64,000 bases of DNA from Sphingobacteriaceae bacterium DW12 (GTDB lineage Bacteria; Bacteroidota; Bacteroidia; Sphingobacteriales; Sphingobacteriaceae), in contig JROE01000006.1 of the NCBI GenBank assembly GCA_000783305.1, forward strand, positions 357,004-421,003, read 5' to 3'. The notes beneath the pieces are model-generated. The model saw nothing but the letters and a program-made list of their open reading frames with translations. It made no database searches and was not told the DNA's origin. This document shows, one piece after another, positions 55,762-62,080 of this stretch; the first letter of the stretch is position 1, and each line of letters begins with the position of its first letter. Position numbers and translations under genes: made by a program.

Positions 55762-56904
55762 CTAATGTCTGATGATGTGGGGGATAAATCGACTTTTGTC
55801 TGTGGTGATGGGCATGTCGGATTCTCGAAATGATATGCCGCAAGACTCTTGACCAATCACCCAGCTACCTATAATGGAAAAACCAGTTTCTTCACGATGT
55901 AAGTTGGCAAGCTCTTGATAGATATGACCTTCGTATCCATATTCACCTTCGGTCGCATAGATCATCCGTTTGTCGTAATACATCTGCACATTTGCTCCTT
56001 CACGTGAAAGAAGGGGTTTTTTGACAAAATGCTGCAAATGATTCGGTTCGGTATAATAAGCAGCAAGCAAATGGGGATGATTTGGAAATAATTGCCATAG
56101 GATGGGTAAGATTGCTTTATTGGATAATAGCATTTTCCAAGAGGGTTCGATCCATTGGGCACGATGGATGTCGTTCACAATATGGTAGGCAAAGTCTTCC
56201 CGCACCATCCATTCCCAAGGATACAATTTGAATATTGATTGGATAGGCTCGCCTTCGAGATCGACAAAATGGCTTCCCGTCCAGCCCATATCATCTATAT
56301 AGATTAACTTGGTCTGTATATTGGCTTGAAGGGCAGTATCCCTCAGGTACTCAACATTGGTCAAATCTTCCAATGACTCTTTAACACATGCAAAATGCAA
56401 AATATTTCCCTTCAGATAAGGTTTCAATTGGGTCCAGCTATCAATCAATTGCTCGTGAATGCTGTTGAATTGATCTGTCAACTCTGGGAAATAGTGTTTT
56501 TTCCAATACCATTGTACAATGCCTGTTTCGAAAAGAGAGGTGGGGGTGTCGGCATTGAATTCCAACATTTTCAATTGTCGGTCTATGGCGCTGTAAGCAA
56601 AATCAAAACGTCCATAAATGGAGGGTTCATCCTGCTCCCAAGCACGCTCAATATGAGAAATCATAAACGCAGGGATGCGAAAATGATGATACAGTTTATT
56701 CTTTATGATATATTCTACAGCGTCCAGACACATGCTCCAAAGTTCATTGGTTGCTTTGTATATCAAATCTGCCTCTTGACTACTTATCTCGTAGTAATAA
56801 TCATCAATCCAATAAGGGATGTTATCCAATGTATGATAACCGTAACCGATATTTGCTAATCGGGATTCCCAATGGGGGTCAATACGTAATTTCTTGATTT
56901 GCAT
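55762..56904 (-). CDS. Glutathionylspermidine-synthase-like ATP-grasp protein (YgiC-like)
   Basis: The protein is 380 residues with no signal. It resembles the C-terminal synthetase domain of GspS and the free-standing YgiC/YjfC proteins: NADTPTSLFETGIVQW (a nucleotide/Mg loop), LYPWEWM, KPLLSREGANV (ATP-grasp lysine and glycine loop) and GSWVIGQESCGISFRES at the end. The family ligates an amine to a peptide carboxylate; the true substrate of YgiC-like members is not established. Its start overlaps the stop of the YgiB-like lipoprotein gene by one base (TAATG), so the two are coupled, as in enterobacterial ygiBC. Confidence 0.88.
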   Translation of the reverse strand: MQIKKLRIDPHWESRLANIGYGYHTLDNIPYWIDDYYYEISSQEADLIYKATNELWSMCLDAVEYIIKNKLYHHFRIPAFMISHIERAWEQDEPSIYGRFDFAYSAIDRQLKMLEFNADTPTSLFETGIVQWYWKKHYFPELTDQFNSIHEQLIDSWTQLKPYLKGNILHFACVKESLEDLTNVEYLRDTALQANIQTKLIYIDDMGWTGSHFVDLEGEPIQSIFKLYPWEWMVREDFAYHIVNDIHRAQWIEPSWKMLLSNKAILPILWQLFPNHPHLLAAYYTEPNHLQHFVKKPLLSREGANVQMYYDKRMIYATEGEYGYEGHIYQELANLHREETGFSIIGSWVIGQESCGISFRESDMPITTDKSRFIPHIIRH

Positions 56905-57269
56905 TAGGAACCTACCGATGATCGAGATGAGGAAACTGCACTTTTACCAAAACCGCCACGTTGTGCCTTGAATGCAGCAGCTTTTGCAGCATTAGTCCCT
57001 GCCACAGATTGGGGATGCAAGCTATTATTGGCGTATCCCATCATGCCGCCCATATGCCTGAAGGCCATGAACCAAAGGAGGGAAGATCCCATTCCGCCGC
57101 CAGTCTGTCCTTGGGAATAGTTGTTTGTTACTTCAGTATATTGGGCTGTAGAATCAGCGCGCATATATACACGCTGTTTATCTTCTGAGTTTTGACGAGG
57201 TTGAGCACAAGACGCCAATACGGAGGTAATCAGCACCAATTGTATGTTTTTTGCGGATGATTTTCTCAT
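56904..57269 (-). CDS. YgiB-like (UPF0441-type) lipoprotein
   Basis: The protein is 121 residues from ATG 57269, with lipoprotein signal SVLASC (Cys21). The mature protein is low-complexity: a polar part (RVYMRADSTAQYTEVTNNYSQ), a glycine/methionine patch (GQTGGGMGSSLLWFMAFRHMGGMMGYANN) and an Ala/Ser-rich tail (AKAAAFKAQRGGFGKSAVSSSRSSVGS). Composition, size and linkage to a YgiC-like gene suggest a distant YgiB-type protein. An earlier start at 57332 would overlap the upstream gene and remove the signal. Both of its ends overlap neighbours by one base (TAATG). Confidence 0.7.
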   Translation of the reverse strand: MRKSSAKNIQLVLITSVLASCAQPRQNSEDKQRVYMRADSTAQYTEVTNNYSQGQTGGGMGSSLLWFMAFRHMGGMMGYANNSLHPQSVAGTNAAKAAAFKAQRGGFGKSAVSSSRSSVGS

Positions 57270-57571
57270 TATTGTACAGTTACATAGATTGGAACTTTGC
57301 TTAGGGTTTGGGTAGAATCTACCTGATTCCACGTATTAGGTGTCCTAGCAGTCACAAGGGTATCACTTTTAAAGGCAATCTGCTCCCCATTATACCAGAT
57401 GTGTTGTGTAGTAATGTGAAGGACTGAATCCCCCTCTGTAAGCGTCTTTAATGTTACTTCACGAGCTGATTTTTTATCCAATTGCTCTAAAGATTGCTCT
57501 CGATTGTTGCAAGAGAGTAGTGCCAATATGGAAATTGCTCCGCATATATAGTTTATTGTGTTCATATCCAA
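57269..57571 (-). CDS. Small lipoprotein, first gene of the ygiBC-like operon
   Basis: The protein is 100 residues with lipoprotein signal ILALLSC (Cys21). The mature part is beta-rich (SVLHITTQHIWYNGEQIAFKSDTLVTART), with no family I recognise. A second Met at residue 3 could be the start. Its stop overlaps the YgiB-like start (TAATG), so it is probably co-translated with the envelope protein and the ATP-grasp enzyme. Confidence 0.7.
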   Translation of the reverse strand: MDMNTINYICGAISILALLSCNNREQSLEQLDKKSAREVTLKTLTEGDSVLHITTQHIWYNGEQIAFKSDTLVTARTPNTWNQVDSTQTLSKVPIYVTVQ

Positions 57572-57623
57572 TACAAATATGCCATTATTCCTTGTATTTT
57601 GAAAATGATTAGGATGTGATTCG

Positions 57624-57647
57624 TGGCAATTTGGGGCGAGATTGCCA
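57624..57647. repeat. Inverted repeat between two minus-strand genes
   Basis: TGGCAAT (57624-57630) and ATTGCCA (57641-57647) form a 7-bp stem with a 10-base loop, without a T-run. It lies between the DUF1772 gene and the ygiBC-like operon and could be a weak terminator or an operator. Confidence 0.35.
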
Positions 57648-57688
57648 ATGCTATGAAACGGTAGTTAGGATTGAAACCTTTGTCTATA

Positions 57689-58171
57689 TCATTTTTTTAT
57701 AATACAAGCGAGTAGGACTAAAGTTATCGCGCCAATGGAGGCTAACGTTCGTATATTATTCCAATAATTCCATCGCGCTTCAAAGACAGCTCTCATTTCT
57801 TTTATTTGAAGAGGAGTTGAGGCTTCAATTTGGAAGTTCTCTAGTTGATTGTTGAGCGGCACATTAACGGCTACAGTGACGCCCAAAACACCTATAATAT
57901 AAAGTACACTGGCAAAAAGTAAAAATAGGAATGATGGGGACTCAATATGTTGTACAGCAGCCAGTGGAAGTAGAACGATCGTTCCTAAGAAGCAAATAAA
58001 GAATAATGAATTCTGGACTTCCTTATTGATACTTTGCATTGCCTTTAGAAAAACCGAATCGGATAATTTTCCAAGGCCTATACTAACGGAAATGGAATAA
58101 GAGTAGAAGAAGCCAGCCATTAGTGCCGTTGTGATAGCGGTTAGCAATAGTGTGATATTTACGAACGTCAT
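57689..58171 (-). CDS. DUF1772 (anthrone-oxygenase-like) membrane protein
   Basis: The protein is 160 residues with four membrane helices. DUF1772 signs are the early TTALMAGFFYSYSISV and the later VPLNNQLENF followed by FEARWNYWNNIRTLAS, the N..L and W..WN..R pattern of the family. Some members act as anthrone oxygenases, but most bacterial ones have unknown function. It is oriented with the ygiBC-like operon but is about 120 bases from it, with an inverted repeat between. Confidence 0.85.
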   Translation of the reverse strand: MTFVNITLLLTAITTALMAGFFYSYSISVSIGLGKLSDSVFLKAMQSINKEVQNSLFFICFLGTIVLLPLAAVQHIESPSFLFLLFASVLYIIGVLGVTVAVNVPLNNQLENFQIEASTPLQIKEMRAVFEARWNYWNNIRTLASIGAITLVLLACIIKK

Positions 58172-58343
58172 GACTTAGGATTTTAGATTTGTTGGACTAC
58201 AAATATAGGAAGTGTGTTGGCATTTATTAAAGGGATTATTATTCATTATCTTAAAAATTATAGAGTAGTTTCTCAAAAAACTATATATTAAGAGCTGCAA
58301 GTCTGCTAATATTTCTTACTTTTAGTCCCACATCTGCCAGTTA

Positions 58344-61337
58344 ATGAGAAGAATACTGTTTGTTATGAGCTTGCTTTGTTTGGGATGGAATGCCGCCTCG
58401 CAGGAAAGTGGGTTTGTATTTCGAGATTTCAAGTTACCTCAAAGTTTTAGGAATAAAATTGTCACCAATGTCGAGAAGGACAAGGTGGGTCTGCTTTGGT
58501 TAGCCACTAACAGCGGTCTATACCGTTACGATGGAAACGAAGCCATCTTTTTTGATGGTAAAAGTCAACCAGCACTCAACAACAGCAAAATCACATCCAT
58601 CTTCTCGGATACAAAGAACAACATGTGGCTGGGGACGGAGAGTGGACTCATACGATTCGACCTCCATAAGTGGATGACGACAGAGGTAAAGACGGCTTAT
58701 TCCAAAGATGCTCCGTCTCGACAACCCCATTTTGAAAGTATCGGAGAGGGAAGGAACGGAACTATTTATGCAGGGACATTGGATGGTAGACTTTTTCGTG
58801 TGGAGAAAGATAGTCTGCAGGTACTCTTAGATATCAATCACGAATTCCCCAATCAATACAATCTGCCTTCCATCGCTGCAGTGTCCGAACCTTATCCCAA
58901 TGAATTGTGGTTGCGGACTGAAATGGGAAAGATGATCCGTATTCGTATAAGGGGGGGGCAATATATGCCGCCTGAATATTTTGGATTGCCCGAATTCCAT
59001 CGTGCTAATATTCGTGAAGCATACTTTCATCGTTCGGGGAAATGTATTTTGAATATTACAGGACATGGTATTTATATATTCGATACGCGTAAAGGTAGTT
59101 TCCATAAAATTCCGGAATTGGCTAACAATGGTGTTGGGCAACGGGGAATCGTATTCTTAGCACCCTATATGGAAAATGAAATACTAATCTTTACCAATCA
59201 GCCTGATATAGGGAAGGAGCAGTTATTTGTTTATAACTTTCAAACGAATAGTACCCGTCATCAGTTGGTGACCTATCCGGAATATTTGCGAAGCAATCAC
59301 ATCGAATGGTTTAAAAATCCGGGGAATACGTTATTTATGTCGCTTAATAACAGGATACTTGAACTTGCTCCGGCTAAAAACATGTTCAAATCTATCCTGA
59401 CTGATGCTGTAGCCATTAATAGTATTCGTAGTATCTACAAGCATAAAACAGGTACACTGTACGTTGGCTCGTATAAAGATCGCTTCATTAGTATCGACGA
59501 AAGTACGGGTAAGAAAGAGTCTATTTCCAATCACTTTGTTTATAAGATATTGCCTTGGGGACCTGACAGTCTCCTTCTAGGTACAGAAGGGGATGGGATG
59601 CTATGGTATGATATTAGAAGCAAGAAAATTTCACCGATTAGACTTGATTCGGATAACGTGAATAATCGTGAACCAGGTAGTTATATTACCGCTTTGGTAA
59701 GAAAGAGTGAAACAGAGGTGTGGGTCGGGACATATAGTGGTCTATTTTTGGTTGATTTGAAAAAAAAGACGCATCAACCAATCGAACAAAATGTATTAGG
59801 ACAGCTCAAGATAACGAGCTTGGCACACAATGAAGATCAACTATGGATTGGCACTCCACTTGGATTGACTGTGTGGAACAGTGGGCAGAATAAGATAGTC
59901 ATGAATACAGAGAAAAATCCGGTTTATTGCGTTATACCGGTGAGCGATACATTTTGGATAGGTACCCATGGAGCTGGGATTAGAATATTGAATAGAAACG
60001 GTCAAGTACTCCAAACTTTAGACAATGCGCATGGGCTGGCCGATGATATTGTCTATAGTATATTGACCAGTGATAAGAAGGCAGTGGCAGCTACGCACAA
60101 TGGGCTTAGTGTCATTGATCGGAAGACCCTGCAAATCCATAATTATTCGCGCTTGGATCAATTGCCTGCAGACGAATTTAACCAAGCCGCTGCATTTCAT
60201 GAAGGAGATAGTTTTTATTTAGGTACAATCAATGGAATTTTACAATTTAGGTCGAATGACACCATCTTGCCCCTTTCCACTTCTGCCTCTACGAACATAG
60301 CCCTGCACATCACGAGTTTAACTACAGAACACGCTAATCATGGATTGCATCGAAATTATTCATTTCCATATCTAGCGAATCAAAGCTTAACGATTGAGGG
60401 AGGGACGCGATATTTTACCATTGGATTTGGAGGTGTAAGTGGGTCTACTGGTGAACTGAAATATTTTTATAAACTGGATAGTGCATTGGAGTGGGTTCCG
60501 CTAGGGAGTAGGCAGGAGATTACATTTGTAGAAATGCCTCCGGGAGAGTATAATTTACATCTTACGGCTCAATTGCCAGATGGTACTTGGACAGATACGA
60601 AGCTAACGGTTCCTCTTTCGGTTGTCCCGTTGTTCTATCAGACTGTTTGGTTTAAAGGATTGGTGGTGTTGATGTTCTTATTCCTAATTTGGTGTGTTTT
60701 TAAGTATCGAGAATATATTATTCGGAAGGAAAAGAATCTGCGGGTCAGTATTGCCAGTGATTTACACGACGAAGTTGGAAGCTCGCTTACACGTATTTAT
60801 TACCAAGCGGACAGCTTAAGTGCAAAGGCTATCCCATTATCAAATGGAAGCAAACAGCTTGAACAGATTGCTGAAACGAGTAGGGATGCACTATTGACGA
60901 TGAGTGACATGGTTTGGTCTATTGACGCTCGCTTTGATACCGTCAAAGATTTGATTGACAGGATGAAGGACTATGTGTATAAATTACGAGAGGAGTTGAA
61001 CATTGCTTATCACTTTGAGGTGAAAGGTGAGTATACTTCGCTAACTGCATCTCAGATTGTACGGCAGAATCTTTTTCTTATTTTCAAAGAGGCCCTTACC
61101 AATGCAACTAAATATGGAGATGGAAAAGCAATAAGTATAGAAATTCAATTTGATGGAAATCCTTACCTTAAAATCCGTAATAGTTATGTGAACGGTCTAC
61201 AACAAGTCACCAAAAGACAAGGTGGACGAGGTCTTCATAATATGGAAACGCGCGCGATCAAGATGGGAGGAAGACTCTGCATTGAGGAGGGAAATGGTAT
61301 ATTTTTATTAACAGTGGAGATTGCTCAACTTCGTTAA
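58344..61337 (+). CDS. Sensor histidine kinase with periplasmic beta-propellers
   Basis: The protein is 997 residues with signal MRRILFVMSLLCLGWNAAS. Residues about 25-640 hold repeated regulator-propeller units (KVGLLWLATNSGLYRYDG, KNNMWLGTESGLIRFD, ETEVWVGTYSGLFLVD, EDQLWIGTPLGLTVWN). A Y_Y_Y domain follows (ELKYFYKLDSALEWVPLG...MPPGEYNLHLTAQLPDG), then one membrane helix (LVVLMFLFLIWCVFKYREY). The cytoplasmic part is a HisKA_3 type with SDLHDEVGSSLTRI (His808) and an ATPase domain (FKEALTNATKYG, GGRGLHNMETRA). It lacks the fused receiver/AraC domain of hybrid sensors, so the separate NarL-type regulator downstream is the likely partner. The ligand is unknown. Confidence 0.92.
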   Translation: MRRILFVMSLLCLGWNAASQESGFVFRDFKLPQSFRNKIVTNVEKDKVGLLWLATNSGLYRYDGNEAIFFDGKSQPALNNSKITSIFSDTKNNMWLGTESGLIRFDLHKWMTTEVKTAYSKDAPSRQPHFESIGEGRNGTIYAGTLDGRLFRVEKDSLQVLLDINHEFPNQYNLPSIAAVSEPYPNELWLRTEMGKMIRIRIRGGQYMPPEYFGLPEFHRANIREAYFHRSGKCILNITGHGIYIFDTRKGSFHKIPELANNGVGQRGIVFLAPYMENEILIFTNQPDIGKEQLFVYNFQTNSTRHQLVTYPEYLRSNHIEWFKNPGNTLFMSLNNRILELAPAKNMFKSILTDAVAINSIRSIYKHKTGTLYVGSYKDRFISIDESTGKKESISNHFVYKILPWGPDSLLLGTEGDGMLWYDIRSKKISPIRLDSDNVNNREPGSYITALVRKSETEVWVGTYSGLFLVDLKKKTHQPIEQNVLGQLKITSLAHNEDQLWIGTPLGLTVWNSGQNKIVMNTEKNPVYCVIPVSDTFWIGTHGAGIRILNRNGQVLQTLDNAHGLADDIVYSILTSDKKAVAATHNGLSVIDRKTLQIHNYSRLDQLPADEFNQAAAFHEGDSFYLGTINGILQFRSNDTILPLSTSASTNIALHITSLTTEHANHGLHRNYSFPYLANQSLTIEGGTRYFTIGFGGVSGSTGELKYFYKLDSALEWVPLGSRQEITFVEMPPGEYNLHLTAQLPDGTWTDTKLTVPLSVVPLFYQTVWFKGLVVLMFLFLIWCVFKYREYIIRKEKNLRVSIASDLHDEVGSSLTRIYYQADSLSAKAIPLSNGSKQLEQIAETSRDALLTMSDMVWSIDARFDTVKDLIDRMKDYVYKLREELNIAYHFEVKGEYTSLTASQIVRQNLFLIFKEALTNATKYGDGKAISIEIQFDGNPYLKIRNSYVNGLQQVTKRQGGRGLHNMETRAIKMGGRLCIEEGNGIFLLTVEIAQLR

Positions 61338-61395
61338 TTTGGCACTCCCCAAAAGAGGGATGTAAATCTTGCCGTGCTTTTTTTACTTTTACAGT

Positions 61396-62016
61396 ATGGT
61401 ACGTATAGGGATAATAGAGGATGACGATCAAATTCGGGAAATGCTCGCTAACTACTTTAGTGAACAAACTGGTTTCAATTGTCTTCTGTCGGCACATTCA
61501 GTGGCATCATTCTTTGAACAGTGGAAATCGGATATTTACCTTGATGTGATATTGTCTGATATTGGTCTGCCTGGTGAGTCGGGTATTAAAGGTTTGGCCC
61601 GTATCAAACGTCAAGCTCCAAAATGTCAAGTTATCATGTTAACAGTATATGATGATGCCCAACGTGTATTCCAAGCACTATGTAATGGTGCTTCGGGATA
61701 TCTTTTGAAACAAACACCTCTTCAGAAGTTGAAGGAGGCGGTGCTCTCTGTTCACGAAGGTGGTGCTCCCATGTCACCCAGTATAGCGCGAATGGTTGTT
61801 GAATACTTCAATCCGAAAAATGCCACCGATTTAGAAGAAAAACTAACACCTCGCGAAGCCCAAATTGTAGCGGCAATCGAAGCTGGATGTACCAATAAGG
61901 AAGTGGCCATACGACTCGATATTTCGTTGGAAACGGTCAAATATCATATTAAACATATCTATCAGAAATTGGAAGTCAACAATCGACATGCGTTGATTAC
62001 ACGGAAATATAAATAG
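61396..62016 (+). CDS. NarL/LuxR-family response regulator
   Basis: The protein is 206 residues. ATG 61396 begins MVRIGIIEDDD directly; an upstream frame extension gives an implausible hydrophobic leader. The receiver domain has acidic pocket Glu8/Asp9/Asp10 and phosphoacceptor Asp55 in LSDIGLPG, with LTVYDD and the KQTPL lysine. The LuxR HTH follows (LTPREAQIVAAIEAG and LETVKYHIKHIYQKLEVNNRHAL). It starts 58 bases after the kinase gene, its probable partner. The next gene downstream, the repeat protein, is a candidate target. Confidence 0.92.
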   Translation: MVRIGIIEDDDQIREMLANYFSEQTGFNCLLSAHSVASFFEQWKSDIYLDVILSDIGLPGESGIKGLARIKRQAPKCQVIMLTVYDDAQRVFQALCNGASGYLLKQTPLQKLKEAVLSVHEGGAPMSPSIARMVVEYFNPKNATDLEEKLTPREAQIVAAIEAGCTNKEVAIRLDISLETVKYHIKHIYQKLEVNNRHALITRKYK

Positions 62017-62023
62017 ACACTCC

Positions 62024-62039
62024 TCCCCCTAAATGGGGA
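62024..62039 (+). repeat. Short hairpin after the response regulator gene
   Basis: TCCCC (62024-62028) and GGGGA (62035-62039) form a short GC stem without a T-run, in the leader between the regulator and the repeat protein. Confidence 0.35.
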
Positions 62040-62042
62040 TAC

Positions 62043-62080
62043 CATAGTACTATAAATTATGCTCAATTTGTAGTACTATG
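62043..62080 (+). promoter_or_regulatory. Palindrome whose right arm contains the start codon
   Basis: CATAGTACTA (62043-62052) and TAGTACTATG (62071-62080) are perfect 10-base inverted repeats with an 18-base spacer. The last three bases of the right arm are the ATG of the repeat-protein gene. As RNA this would sequester the start codon; as DNA it could be a dimeric operator, for example for the adjacent response regulator. Confidence 0.5.

Noticed and set aside
56395..56859. 154-codon plus-strand frame.
   Set aside because: It lies opposite the ATP-grasp gene, which has clear family motifs.
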